NCBI RefSeq assembly: GCF_001954135.1 | Contig: NZ_MBEQ01000095.1 | Span: 62,001 to 126,000, forward strand | Direction of reading: 5' to 3' | Length of the DNA: 64,000 nucleotides | Source of the DNA: Mycobacterium sp. GA-1841 | Lineage (GTDB): Bacteria; Actinomycetota; Actinomycetes; Mycobacteriales; Mycobacteriaceae | In this document: positions 1 to 9,612 of the stretch, one piece after another | Numbering within the stretch: position 1 is the first letter of the stretch | Layout: every line of letters begins with the position of its first letter | The notes under the pieces: model-generated | What the model saw: the letters and a program-made list of their open reading frames with translations, nothing else | Database searches by the model: none | Told to the model about the DNA's origin: nothing | Made by a program: the position numbers and the translations under genes

Positions 1-3000
1 AGGATCCGATCAACCGCCGCCGAACGCCATTCCCGCATCTGCTCCAGTGGAATCGGCTCACCGGTGTAGCTGCTGTTCCATCCCCGGAAATCGCTTCCGT
101 ATTCCGGTGTGTCGATCTCGGCATCGTAGAGTTCGTCGTAGATGTGCTGCCATTGATCCACGACCTCGGACTCATGGTGGGTGGGGTTGGAATGCGCCAG
201 CGCGATGTAGCCGACCAGGTGGTCGATGCCGAGTTCGCTGTGGTGTACCGCGGCTGCCGCGCGACTGACCTGTGGGCAGGCCAGCAGGGTGTTCTCGATC
301 TCGCCCAGCTCCAACCGCTGTCCGCGAAGCTTGACCTGCGCATCTGCGCGGCCGAGATACTCCAACGCACCGTGTGCGGTCCACCGCACCAGATCACCGG
401 TGCGATACATCCGATCACCTGGGCTCCCAAACGGATTGGCCACGAATCGATCTGCTGTGAGGTCGGACCGGCCAACATATCCGCGCGCCAATCCCTGACC
501 GGTCAGATACAGCTCACCTACAACCCCAACCGGCGCCGGGTGCACCCGGGCGTCGAGTACCAGAGCACAAGTTCCGTCGATCGGTGCGCCGATGCGGACC
601 GGTTGTCCGGCCGCCAGTGCGCTCCAGGTGGCCCAGATGGAAACCTCGGTGGGGCCATAGGCGTTGTACATCGCCCGCCCGGGGGCCCAGGCGCCGACCA
701 ACTCCGGCGGACACGCTTCACCACCGGTGATCAGGGTTTGCAGCCCGTCGAGCCGCGATCGATCCAGGGTGGCCAACACTGTCGGTGTGATCAGTGCGGC
801 ACTGACCTGCTGGCGCTCGATCAGTTCGGTGAGCGCGGCCCCAGCATACGAATCCCGCGGTGCCACCACGAGCGTGGCTCGTGACGCGACCGCCCACAGC
901 CATTCGAACACCGAGGCATCGAATGTCGGCGCAGCCACCATCAACACCCGGCCGTCCGGCCCGACCCGGAACAGGTCGCGATGTGCCGCGGCCACCCCCA
1001 GCAGTCCGGCATGGGTGACCGCCACGCCCTTGGGAGTGCCGGTGGAACCCGACGTGAAGATCACATAGGCGGCATCGTCGGTAGCCAAGGGCGCCAGGCG
1101 ATCCCGGTCGGTGACCGGCTCCGCTCGGTACCCCGACAGGTCAAGGGCGTCGAGGCGAAGGACCGGACGCTCTCCGACACCGGGTACGTTGTCGCCGTCC
1201 CGGGTCAGGACACACACCGCGTCCACGATGTCCAACACACCGGCGATCCGCTCGTCCGGATTGGTTCGATCGACCGGCACGTATACTCCACCGGCCTTCA
1301 GGATCGCCCACCATGCTGTCACCAACTCGACCGATCGATCCATCGCCACTGCGACGGCACGCTCGGGTCCAATGCCCTGCTCGATCAACCTCCGCGCCAA
1401 GCGGTTCGATGCCTCGTCCAATTCGCGATATGACAGCTGTCGCGCCCCGTCGACCACCGCAACGGCGTCCTCGTCAGCCGCCACCGCGGCAGCCAGCAGT
1501 TGATCGGTCAACCCGGCCGGCGTCTGGGCTCCAGCTCCAGACCACTTGTGCAGCAGCAGTTCCCGCTCATCCTGGTCGAGCAGACCAATCTCGCCGACCA
1601 CGGCCGACGGATCGGTCACCACCGCTTCGATCGTCCGTCCGAACCGGTTCACCAGACGCTCGATACTGGACTGTTCGAACAGATCCGTGGCGTAGGTGAG
1701 CATCCCGGTGGCCATCGGCCCACCGTCGCCGGGGACCTCCCGGATGTCGAAATCCAGGTCGAACTTCGCGGTGCGGGTGAACACCGACTCCTGCTCGACC
1801 TCCATCCCGTCGAGTGAGACCGTCGGCAGCACGTTGTTCTGGAATACCAGTGCCACCTGGAACAGCGGATGATGGGACGTCGACCGCGCCGGATTGAGCT
1901 GCTCCACCAACAACTCGAACGGCACATCCTGATTGGCGTAGGCATCCAACGCCTTCTGCTTCACCTGGTCGAGTACCTCGCTGAACCGCAGAGCAGGGTT
2001 CACCCCCACCCGCAGCACCCAGGTGTTGACGAAAAAGCCGACCAGGTCATCGAGCGCTTTGTCGGTTCGCCCGGCAATCGGAGACCCCAGAGCCACATCC
2101 ACGCCGACACCTTCGCGGTGCAGAGCCACCGCCAGCGCGGCCTGCAAGATTATCGATGCTGTGGCGTGACGCTCGGCCGCCACCGACTTGAGCGCGGCCC
2201 ACAGCGGTGGGCTGATGCAGAATTCGAACACCTCGCCGCGATAACTGGGCACCGGCGGACGTGGCCGATCCGTCGGCAGCGACACCAGCTCCGGAAGATC
2301 GGCCAACTCCTGGCGCCAGTAGGCCAACTGGCCGGCGATCACACTTGTCGGGTCAGATTCGTCGCCGAGCCGATCCTGCTGCCACAGCGTGTAATCGGCA
2401 TACTGCACGGGCAACGGTGACCAGTCCGGCGCGCATCCCGTCGTCCGGCAGGCGTAGGCCAGGCCGACGTCACGCACCATCGGCGCCAGTGACCAACCAT
2501 CAAATGCGATGTGGTGCACCACTATTCCCAGGACGAAGTGTTCGGGCCCCAGCTCATAGATACGGGCTCGAACCGGAATCTCGGCCGACAGGTCAAACCG
2601 GTAAGCGGCCAGGTCCGTCAGCTCGCCCGTGATATCACCTTTTGGCACGGTGGCCGCGCATTGCACCACCGACGGGCCGGCGCACCGCCACATCCCGGGC
2701 TCGGTTGGCAGCACCTGCTGGAACGGCACACCGTCGACGTCGACGAACACCGTGCGTAACGACTCGTGCCGGGCGATCACATCGTCCAGCGCGGCACCCA
2801 ACGCCTCGACATCCAATGGTCCGTTGATCCGGAACGCCGTCGGCATGTTGTATGTCGCCACTCCGCCCTCGAACCGGTTCAGGAACCACAGCCGCTGCTG
2901 GGCGAACGACAACGGGATCAGTTCCGGCCGCTCTTGGCGCACCAGCGGAGCCCGACTGCCCGACCCGGCAGCAACCCGGGGCGCAAGCTCCGCGACGGTC

Positions 3001-6000
3001 GGCGCATCAAACAAGGTGCGGACCGTCAGGTCGGTGTCCAATGTCGTGTTGACATCGGCGATCACCCGCATTGCCGAGAGCGAATCGCCCCCGAGGTCGA
3101 AGAAGGAGTCGTCCACCCCGACCCGGTCCAAGCCCAGGACCTCGGCATAGATGGTGGTCAGAATCTCTTCGACCGGAGTGGCCGGGGCCCGGTAATGGTC
3201 GAGGTCGACGTATTCCGGTGCCGGCAGGGCACGCTTGTCGAGCTTTCCGTTGACCGTGAGCGGCAACCCGTCGAGCACCACGATCGCGGCAGGCACCATG
3301 TAGTTGGGCAACAGGTCCGCCAATGCCGCTCGAGCGCCGGCCGGATCGACGACACCGGTGGCGGTTTCGGTGACATAGCCGACGAGACGTTTGTCGCCCG
3401 GACGATCCTCCCGGGCGACCATGACCGCCTGCTCCACCCCGTCCAAATCTGCCAGAGCGGTTTGGATTTCGCCCAACTCGATGCGATACCCACGAATCTT
3501 GACCTGCTCGTCGGCGCGACCCGAATACCGCAGCTGCCCGTCAGCTCCCCATGACACCAGGTCCCCGGTGCGATACATGCGCTGACCCGGTACACCGAAC
3601 GGGCATGCCACGAAACGGGATCCGGTCAACGAACTGCGGCGCCAATAGCCGACACCGACATTGCGACCGGCCACATACAACTCCCCCACCACCCCGTCGG
3701 GTACCGGTCGGAGCCACTGATCCAGCACGAACAGCGCCGCACCGGGCAGCGGCGATCCAATCGGCGGAACCCCCGTTCCGGCGGTCAAGGGTGCGCTCAG
3801 TGCCACCCACATGGTGGCCTCGGTCGGCCCGTACTGGTTGATCATCACGCGGCCCGGAGCCCAGCGGTCCACCACGTCCGCCGGGCAGGGCTCACCGCCG
3901 ACCAGCAGGGCAACCGACTCCAAACCGGCCGGCGACAACGCGGCGACAGCGGTGGGCGTCAACCCCAGCACATTCACCTTTTCGGCGACCAACAAGTCGT
4001 GGAAGTCCTGCGGCGAACGGGCGATCTCTTCCGGGATCACCACCAACCGGGCACCGGTCAGGAGTGCGTTGAAGATCTCCCAGCCCGAGATGTCAAAGCT
4101 GTAGGAGTGCCATTGCGACCACACCTGCTCGGACAGTTGCAGATCCGGCTCGAGACAGCCGATCAGCTGGGTGACGTTGCCATGGGAGATCGCAACGCCT
4201 TTCGGGACACCTGTCGTCCCCGACGTATAGATGAGATAGGCGATGTCATCGCAGGCGGGTACCGGCAGCGCATGGCACGGGTAGGTGTCGGCACGCGGAT
4301 CGTCGACGTCGACGAGTGTGACGGCGTAACCGGTCAGGCGATCGGCGAGATCCGCCGTGCTCACCACCGCCACGGGGTCGGCGTCGGAAATCATGAAATC
4401 TACTCGCCCCTGGGGGTGGGCCGGATCGATCGGCAGATACGCCGCCCCCGTCTTGAGCACCGCCATGATCGACACGAGCGCCTGGGCGCACTTGTTGAAC
4501 AACAGCGCCACGCAGCGTCCCGGTCCGGCGCCCTGGTCGATCAGAAGGTGCGCCAACCGGTTCGACGCCTCATCCAATTCGCGATAGGTCAGGGTCCGGC
4601 CATCGCAACTGATCGCCACGGCCTCGGGCGCACGGTGGACCTGCGCCGCGAACACTGCCGGGATCGAACCCGCGGTCAGCGGCTGGGACAGCATTCCGAG
4701 ATTGCCTACCTCGAACAACCGGTCGCGCTCGTCGTCATCTTGCACACCCACGGACACCAACGAGCGCGACGAGTCCGCCGTCATCGTCAGTAGCACCCGT
4801 TGTAGCCGATCCGCCAGTTCGCCGGGATCGAGGTCCGACAGCGGGTGTCCCACACCCGCGGTATTGACGAAGACCTGTTCCCCAGCGCTCGAGAAGAACA
4901 GTCCGAAGCCACCGACGACGCCAGCGTTGGCCAGCGAGGCCGTTGCGGATGCCCCACCGAAGTCCAGGGTGAAGCTGGACGGAAGGAAGTTGACACTCAC
5001 CCGATTGGCGAGTTGACCGGCCGTACGGGCGTTGACCTTGCGCTCGAGCGCCTGGACCGGGAACCGTTGATGTTCAAGGGCTTCGCGGATTCGCAGATCG
5101 ACATATCTGCAGAATTCCGTCACCGAAGTGGCGGGCGCGATCTGAAGCACCAGCGGCACCACACCCGCCAGCATCGCGGGAAGGGTTTTCGTGTCGGGCC
5201 CGACACGGCGGCTCACCGGAAAGTCCAGGACCACCTCGGAGCCTTCAGATTGCCAGCCGCGGACCACCAGAGCGCAGGCCGCGGTAAGAATCGAGGATCG
5301 TGGCAGGTCGAGCGACAACGCCAGAGCGTCCACCCGGTGCAGCACCTCGGAATCCAATTCGACTGGCGTAGAAGGCAGATATGACTGCGCCCGACCTTCA
5401 TCGGGGAGCCATCGATACTGCGGCTCGCTCGCTGGCGGGAGATTCTCGGTCCAGTAAGCCCTGTCTCGCAGGTAGTCGTCCGAAGACTCGTAACCCGATT
5501 CGCAGTCGATCAGATCCGACAGCGATCCAAACAGTGACGGCGGAATCGGCGCCCCGGACACCACCGCGGAATACACCGAAGCCAGTCGCTGACCCACCAT
5601 CGCGATACCGGTTCCATCCAGCACGATGTGGTGGCAGCACCCGACCAGGAAGAACTCGTCGGCACGAGTCTGGAACAACGCGAACCTGAACAACGGCCCG
5701 GCAAGTGACATCGGCGCACGTTGAATCGCGGCCGCAAGCTCACGGGCCTCGCCCACCGGGTCGGTCGAAGACCTCAGATCGTGGAACTCGGGTTCCACCT
5801 GGGGGTAGTCGATCGGACTCTGGAAAACCTCACCCCGGGCCTCGAAGAAGCCGGCTCTGACCGGTTCGGCTTCTTTGAGCACCCGACGGATCGCCCAGCC
5901 GAGGGCCTCCCGGTCCACCGAACCGGAAATCTTGACGAATAATCCGAGTTGCCATTCGGCACCGGTTTCCGCCAGATCATGCGCCAGCCATATGTCGAGC

Positions 6001-6041
6001 TGGGCACGGGTTACCGGCAGCGATTGTTCATCGAGCTGCAT
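1..6041 (-). CDS. Non-ribosomal peptide synthetase, C-A-T-C-A-MT..., 3' end beyond the window
   Basis: Assembles a peptide on carrier domains. One frame read back from the ATG at 6041 holds, in order: condensation domain 1 (HHIVLDG, residues 137-143); adenylation domain 1 (YTSGTTGVPKG from about 605); a carrier domain (DLGGDSL, Ser about 987); condensation domain 2 (HHIAFDG from about 1176); adenylation domain 2 (FTSGSTGTPKG from about 1662); then, near residue 1960, the start of a methyltransferase domain (QWQHIYDELY, GWNSSYTGEPIP) of the kind inserted late in A domains. That predicts methylation of residue 2. There is no epimerase between carrier 1 and C2, so residue 1 should stay L. An N-terminal C domain suggests an acylated product. 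Pocket residues read by hand against GrsA are about DIWGVGQMWK (module 1) and DAFLIGAIWK (module 2, aliphatic-like); substrates are not certain. It lies 44 bp after the MbtH gene. A GGGTGGGAG stretch precedes the start. Confidence 0.93.
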   Translation of the reverse strand, partial: MQLDEQSLPVTRAQLDIWLAHDLAETGAEWQLGLFVKISGSVDREALGWAIRRVLKEAEPVRAGFFEARGEVFQSPIDYPQVEPEFHDLRSSTDPVGEARELAAAIQRAPMSLAGPLFRFALFQTRADEFFLVGCCHHIVLDGTGIAMVGQRLASVYSAVVSGAPIPPSLFGSLSDLIDCESGYESSDDYLRDRAYWTENLPPASEPQYRWLPDEGRAQSYLPSTPVELDSEVLHRVDALALSLDLPRSSILTAACALVVRGWQSEGSEVVLDFPVSRRVGPDTKTLPAMLAGVVPLVLQIAPATSVTEFCRYVDLRIREALEHQRFPVQALERKVNARTAGQLANRVSVNFLPSSFTLDFGGASATASLANAGVVGGFGLFFSSAGEQVFVNTAGVGHPLSDLDPGELADRLQRVLLTMTADSSRSLVSVGVQDDDERDRLFEVGNLGMLSQPLTAGSIPAVFAAQVHRAPEAVAISCDGRTLTYRELDEASNRLAHLLIDQGAGPGRCVALLFNKCAQALVSIMAVLKTGAAYLPIDPAHPQGRVDFMISDADPVAVVSTADLADRLTGYAVTLVDVDDPRADTYPCHALPVPACDDIAYLIYTSGTTGVPKGVAISHGNVTQLIGCLEPDLQLSEQVWSQWHSYSFDISGWEIFNALLTGARLVVIPEEIARSPQDFHDLLVAEKVNVLGLTPTAVAALSPAGLESVALLVGGEPCPADVVDRWAPGRVMINQYGPTEATMWVALSAPLTAGTGVPPIGSPLPGAALFVLDQWLRPVPDGVVGELYVAGRNVGVGYWRRSSLTGSRFVACPFGVPGQRMYRTGDLVSWGADGQLRYSGRADEQVKIRGYRIELGEIQTALADLDGVEQAVMVAREDRPGDKRLVGYVTETATGVVDPAGARAALADLLPNYMVPAAIVVLDGLPLTVNGKLDKRALPAPEYVDLDHYRAPATPVEEILTTIYAEVLGLDRVGVDDSFFDLGGDSLSAMRVIADVNTTLDTDLTVRTLFDAPTVAELAPRVAAGSGSRAPLVRQERPELIPLSFAQQRLWFLNRFEGGVATYNMPTAFRINGPLDVEALGAALDDVIARHESLRTVFVDVDGVPFQQVLPTEPGMWRCAGPSVVQCAATVPKGDITGELTDLAAYRFDLSAEIPVRARIYELGPEHFVLGIVVHHIAFDGWSLAPMVRDVGLAYACRTTGCAPDWSPLPVQYADYTLWQQDRLGDESDPTSVIAGQLAYWRQELADLPELVSLPTDRPRPPVPSYRGEVFEFCISPPLWAALKSVAAERHATASIILQAALAVALHREGVGVDVALGSPIAGRTDKALDDLVGFFVNTWVLRVGVNPALRFSEVLDQVKQKALDAYANQDVPFELLVEQLNPARSTSHHPLFQVALVFQNNVLPTVSLDGMEVEQESVFTRTAKFDLDFDIREVPGDGGPMATGMLTYATDLFEQSSIERLVNRFGRTIEAVVTDPSAVVGEIGLLDQDERELLLHKWSGAGAQTPAGLTDQLLAAAVAADEDAVAVVDGARQLSYRELDEASNRLARRLIEQGIGPERAVAVAMDRSVELVTAWWAILKAGGVYVPVDRTNPDERIAGVLDIVDAVCVLTRDGDNVPGVGERPVLRLDALDLSGYRAEPVTDRDRLAPLATDDAAYVIFTSGSTGTPKGVAVTHAGLLGVAAAHRDLFRVGPDGRVLMVAAPTFDASVFEWLWAVASRATLVVAPRDSYAGAALTELIERQQVSAALITPTVLATLDRSRLDGLQTLITGGEACPPELVGAWAPGRAMYNAYGPTEVSIWATWSALAAGQPVRIGAPIDGTCALVLDARVHPAPVGVVGELYLTGQGLARGYVGRSDLTADRFVANPFGSPGDRMYRTGDLVRWTAHGALEYLGRADAQVKLRGQRLELGEIENTLLACPQVSRAAAAVHHSELGIDHLVGYIALAHSNPTHHESEVVDQWQHIYDELYDAEIDTPEYGSDFRGWNSSYTGEPIPLEQMREWRSAAVDRI

Positions 6042-6085
6042 CGCGACTCTCCCACCCGCGAGATCTGATACTGGTGTCGGAGCCG

Positions 6086-6319
6086 CTAGCTGCTGGAGCC
6101 TCGGCCCTGTGCCGCCAACCGCTCGCGGAGACTCTTCGGCCGGATATCGGGCCAATTCTGTTCTATGTAGTCCAAGCAGGCAGCGCGGTCAGCTTCTCCG
6201 AACACCGCCGTCCAGCCGGCCGGAATGTCGGCGAAGGTCGGCCACAGACTGTGTTGCTCCTCGTCATTGATCAAGACGAGAAAAGTGCCATTGTCGTCGT
6301 CGAACGGGTTGATGCTCAC
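6086..6319 (-). CDS. MbtH-like NRPS accessory protein
   Basis: Small protein that binds and activates or stabilises NRPS adenylation domains. The 77 residues begin MSINPFDDDNGTF and carry the family's NDEEQHSLWP region, the conserved tryptophans (WP, GW, NW) and the C-terminal RPKSLRER. The GTG at 6319 is chosen because it has a strong GGGGAGG Shine-Dalgarno a few bases upstream and gives the usual MbtH N-terminus; a longer reading from an ATG at 6373 adds 18 residues not seen in the family. It is the first gene of an apparent operon with the NRPS, a standard arrangement that links it to that synthetase. Confidence 0.95.
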   Translation of the reverse strand: MSINPFDDDNGTFLVLINDEEQHSLWPTFADIPAGWTAVFGEADRAACLDYIEQNWPDIRPKSLRERLAAQGRGSSS

Positions 6320-6519
6320 GTGGTCCTCCCCACCTTTGAGTCGACCAGTGAAAATGCTCAACGATATGGACACAAGGTGGCATCCCCCGCACCTCGCCTC
6401 CGCGTTGTTTGTCTCCTGCGGTCGATTCCAGCTATGACTTGACTAGTTGCAGGGCGCCAGCATATCCACTCTTCTTAACGTGGGTGCAGAAATCGGAGAT
6501 CCCAACGTAGTCTGTTGCT

Positions 6520-7023
6520 GTGTCGCGGTCATTCGGCTTCGCAATCGACTCAAGGGCTCAAGTTGAGCAAATATTGTCAGCGTTTGGTGAACGCGACTAC
6601 TGGCTCGCCCGATTGTCGAGGTTCGGCGCGCTCGACACGCTGGATAGTTTGTCCGTCGAGTCCGACGGCACGGTGACGGCCGTAATGGTCAAAGATGCGC
6701 ACCGCCGCGAGGAGCGGTCGCCGATCGCCAAGTACCTCCCTACGCAGTGGCGCGTCGCGCAAAAGGAACAGTGGCACCCCATCGGGGAGCGTCAGGTGCG
6801 GGGCAAGCTGAGTATCACGTCGTATGGAACTCCGGCTTATGCAGCGGGAACAGCGCTGCTGGCGCCGGCTGGGGCAGGTTCGCGGCTCGAGTGCGCCGCG
6901 ACAGTCGAGTTCAAGGCTCCGCTGTTCGGCAAGCAGGTCGAGAAGGCCATGGGCCGGATACTGACCCAGAGCGTCACCGCCCTGCAGAACTTCACCGCCG
7001 ACTGGATCGACGTTCACTCATGA
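6520..7023 (+). CDS. DUF2505 family protein
   Basis: A 167-residue protein of the actinobacterial DUF2505 family, which has an SRPBCC/START-like fold and no established reaction. It begins SRSFGFAIDSRAQVEQI with the conserved FGERDYWLARL, and ends in a long helix-like stretch (GRILTQSVTALQNFTADWI) typical of lipid- or ligand-binding SRPBCC proteins. The start is a GTG with no clear Shine-Dalgarno, chosen because family members begin at this residue. It is divergent from mbtH with about 200 bp between, and no partner is evident. Confidence 0.85.
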   Translation: MSRSFGFAIDSRAQVEQILSAFGERDYWLARLSRFGALDTLDSLSVESDGTVTAVMVKDAHRREERSPIAKYLPTQWRVAQKEQWHPIGERQVRGKLSITSYGTPAYAAGTALLAPAGAGSRLECAATVEFKAPLFGKQVEKAMGRILTQSVTALQNFTADWIDVHS

Positions 7024-7446
7024 TCGACAAAAGCGCACCACATGCATGTGGTTTCATCCAGCGAAATGCGGGATGCGCGGGCCATCCCCGAGGCCTGGCT
7101 CGTCGCCGGGCAGAATCGGCCCACACCGCCGTACTCGGCAGATTCAGCAAATTCACAGTTGGCGCTCTGACCACTTCCAGTCCCGCGTTGCCAACATTTG
7201 TCCCTCCTGTTTGAGTTAGCCAGGAAGGACGATCGATTGGCGATTTCAAGATCGGTTGATCAGAATTTGCGGATGCAAGCAACGGCGAACTTTTGGATGC
7301 CAGCGACCGCACAGTGTTCTTGCATCGAGAACCAGTTTTTCCCAGCGCCGAAAAGGCTGATTGTTGACAAGTGAACTAAATAAGAACGCCGAAATACGGG
7401 TTCTCGTTCAGCCTCCGGAACCAATTCTGGAGTGCGTCTGAAAAGC
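7024..7446. other. Intergenic stretch with one perfect palindrome
   Basis: No convincing gene lies between the DUF2505 stop and the 3' end of rqlH. The open frames here have random-looking composition and no ribosome site. The stretch holds a 16-base perfect palindrome at 7037-7052 just after the DUF2505 stop. Its second half is less GC-rich than the rest of the window. No other structure was recognised. Confidence 0.6.
7037..7052. repeat. Perfect 16-bp palindrome after the DUF2505 gene
   Basis: ACCACATGCATGTGGT is fully self-complementary and begins 13 bases after the stop codon. It has no loop and no T-tract, so it looks more like a protein-binding site than a terminator. Function unknown. 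Confidence 0.6.
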
Positions 7447-9522
7447 TCAACTCACGCTTGCCAGAACGAATGGCAGCACCTCGGGCGCACCGCTCTCACG
7501 CAGCACTCGCGTGGCCATCGTCAGGGTCCAGCCGGTGTCGGTCATGTCATCGACCAACAGCACCGGCCCCTGCGGATCCAGTTGCGGACGTTCCCAGGCA
7601 CCGTCCAGGGCCGCCACTCGATAGGCCGAATTCACCGCGGTGACCGGGCGGTGTTCTGGTGTGTAGTTCAAGATGCCGAGGTCGGTCAGTCGCCCGATCT
7701 GGGCCAGCCGCCGCACGGTCGAGGAGATCAGCAGCGGATGTGTCTGTGAGTCCAAGCCCATCACCGCGACGGGGCGTCGGTCCCAGTCCCAGGCCTTGAG
7801 TACCGCAATGGCTGCGGCCACCACATCGTCTGGCACCTCGCCATCGGGTTCGGCGAGCAGCCGGCGTAGTCGCGCTCCCCACCCCAGATCGGTGAGTCTG
7901 CCGATCGCCCGCCCCGGTGCCGCGCCCTCGGTGATCCGGCCGGACAGGGCCAGGCCCAGGCCGCTCAGCCCGGTCGGCCATTGCTTTCGTGGCGCCACCA
8001 GTACCCCGGGCCTCGACAGGCGTTGTGCGGTATCGGTCAGGATGTCGTCTGCCACCGCGGCCGGATAGTGGCGGCCCGTGCAGTTGTCACACCGCCCACA
8101 CCGTGCGTCCGGTGTCAGCTCGGGATCGTCGAGCTGACTGCGCAGGAACACCATGCGGCAACCGTCCGTGGCCTGGTAAGCCAGCATGGCCTGCTGCTCC
8201 CGACGACGCGCCTCGTCCAACGCCCGGTACCGCGCCTCGTCATAACTCCACGGCACGCCGGTGCCGATCCAGCCGCCTTTCACCCGGCGGACAGCGCCGT
8301 CGACGTCGAGCACCTTGAGCACCATCTCCAGCCGGGACCGGTTGAGGTCGACCAACGGTTCCAGCGCCTGGGTGGATTGTGGGCGGTCGGTCTCCAGGGC
8401 ACCGATGACGTTGCGCACCATAGGTTCTGACGGAAATGCCACCGACGCGAAGTACCGCCAGACGTCCTGGTCTTCGGTGCCGGGCAGCAGTATCACCTCG
8501 GCGTTGTCGGTGGCACGCCCGGCGCGGCCCACCTGCTGGTAGTAGGCAATCGGCGATGAGGGTGCGCCCAGATGCACCACGAAGCCCAAATCGGGTTTGT
8601 CGAAACCCATGCCCAATGCGGACGTCGCCACCAGAGCTTTGACCCGGTTCTCCAGCAGGTCGGCTTCCAGTTGTTCGCGCTCGGCAGTGTCGGTAGACCC
8701 GGTGTAGGCGGCCACCTTGTGCCCACGCTCGGCCAGAAGTGCGGCCACGTCATGTGCTTGCGACACCGTCAACGTGTAGATGATGCCCGAGCCCGGCAGG
8801 GCATCCAGGTGCGCCGCGATCCAGGCGGCGCGTTGCGCTGGGGTGCCCACCTCGACCACCGACAGCCGCAACGACTCACGGTCCAGCCCACCGCGGAGCA
8901 CCAACGTATCGGACCCGCCGACGCCCAACTGTGCCGCCACATCACCGACCACTCGGTCATTGGCAGTTGCCGTCGTCGCGAGAACCGGTACCTGCGAACC
9001 CAATTCAGCGACCAAGGTCCGGATGCGGCGGTAGTCCGGCCGGAAGTCGTGTCCCCAGTCGGACACACAGTGTGCCTCGTCGACCACCACCAGACCCGCA
9101 TCGGCAGCCAGCGCAGGCAGCACGTTGTCCCGGAAGTCGGGATTGTTGAGACGCTCGGGACTGACCAGCAGCACATCGAGCTCCCCACCGGCCACCTGGC
9201 TGTGGATCGCGTCCCACTCGGTGACATTGCCCGAGTTGATCGTCGCCGCGCGCACGCCGGCGCGCTCGGCCGCGGCGACCTGGTTGCGCATCAACGCCAG
9301 CAGCGGCGAGACGATGACCGTGGGACCGTGCCCCGACGCACGCAGCAGTTTGGCCGCGATGAAGTAGACCGCGGACTTGCCCCATCCGGTGCGTTGCACC
9401 ACCAGGGCGCGGCGGCGCTGGACGACGAGGGCTTCGATGGCTGCCCATTGATCATCACGAAGCCGCGCCGCAGGGCCGGCCAACTGTTCGAGAATCGACT
9501 GGGCCTGCTCGCGGGTTGCCAT
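7447..9522 (-). CDS. rqlH: RecQ-like DNA helicase RqlH with ComF/phosphoribosyltransferase-like C-domain
   Basis: A 3'-5' DNA helicase/translocase. At 691 residues it matches the length reported for M. smegmatis RqlH. Visible parts: Walker A (RTGWGKS, residues 44-50), DEAH box (148-151) followed by CVSDWGHDFRP, helicase motif VI (QQVGRAGR), a tetracysteine zinc module (a Cys after TDG, then CGRCDNC), and a C-terminal phosphoribosyltransferase-like signature (PVLLVDDMTDTGWT) as in ComF proteins. There is no HRDC domain. The family is described as the mycobacterial RecQ-like clade with ATPase domain, clade-specific linker, zinc module and PRT-like module. It is separated from hsaF by a terminator and has no link to the sterol genes. 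The ATG start agrees with the expected length. Confidence 0.95.
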   Translation of the reverse strand: MATREQAQSILEQLAGPAARLRDDQWAAIEALVVQRRRALVVQRTGWGKSAVYFIAAKLLRASGHGPTVIVSPLLALMRNQVAAAERAGVRAATINSGNVTEWDAIHSQVAGGELDVLLVSPERLNNPDFRDNVLPALAADAGLVVVDEAHCVSDWGHDFRPDYRRIRTLVAELGSQVPVLATTATANDRVVGDVAAQLGVGGSDTLVLRGGLDRESLRLSVVEVGTPAQRAAWIAAHLDALPGSGIIYTLTVSQAHDVAALLAERGHKVAAYTGSTDTAEREQLEADLLENRVKALVATSALGMGFDKPDLGFVVHLGAPSSPIAYYQQVGRAGRATDNAEVILLPGTEDQDVWRYFASVAFPSEPMVRNVIGALETDRPQSTQALEPLVDLNRSRLEMVLKVLDVDGAVRRVKGGWIGTGVPWSYDEARYRALDEARRREQQAMLAYQATDGCRMVFLRSQLDDPELTPDARCGRCDNCTGRHYPAAVADDILTDTAQRLSRPGVLVAPRKQWPTGLSGLGLALSGRITEGAAPGRAIGRLTDLGWGARLRRLLAEPDGEVPDDVVAAAIAVLKAWDWDRRPVAVMGLDSQTHPLLISSTVRRLAQIGRLTDLGILNYTPEHRPVTAVNSAYRVAALDGAWERPQLDPQGPVLLVDDMTDTGWTLTMATRVLRESGAPEVLPFVLASVS

Positions 9523-9565
9523 GGCCCCATGATGCCGGGCACGAGTGACACCTCCACAAAACGCA

Positions 9566-9593
9566 CTGGGCCCTCCGTTTCCGGAGGGCCCAG
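9566..9593 (-). terminator. Strong hairpin downstream of hsaF
   Basis: A perfect 12-bp stem (CTGGGCCCTCCG paired with its complement) with a 4-base loop lies 20 bp past the hsaF stop and is followed on the minus strand by TGCGTTTTG. It probably ends the hsaEGF transcript before rqlH. Confidence 0.75.
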
Positions 9594-9612
9594 CGCCGTG
9601 GTGGTGCGAAAG

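Noticed and set aside
6439..6468. TTGACT ... TATCCA promoter-like pair upstream of the DUF2505 gene
   Set aside because: 18-bp spacing is acceptable but the -10 is poor and such pairs are frequent by chance; not reported as a promoter.
6992..7312. Possible 106-residue protein in the gap after the DUF2505 gene
   Set aside because: Overlaps the DUF2505 end in antisense, random-looking composition, no ribosome site.
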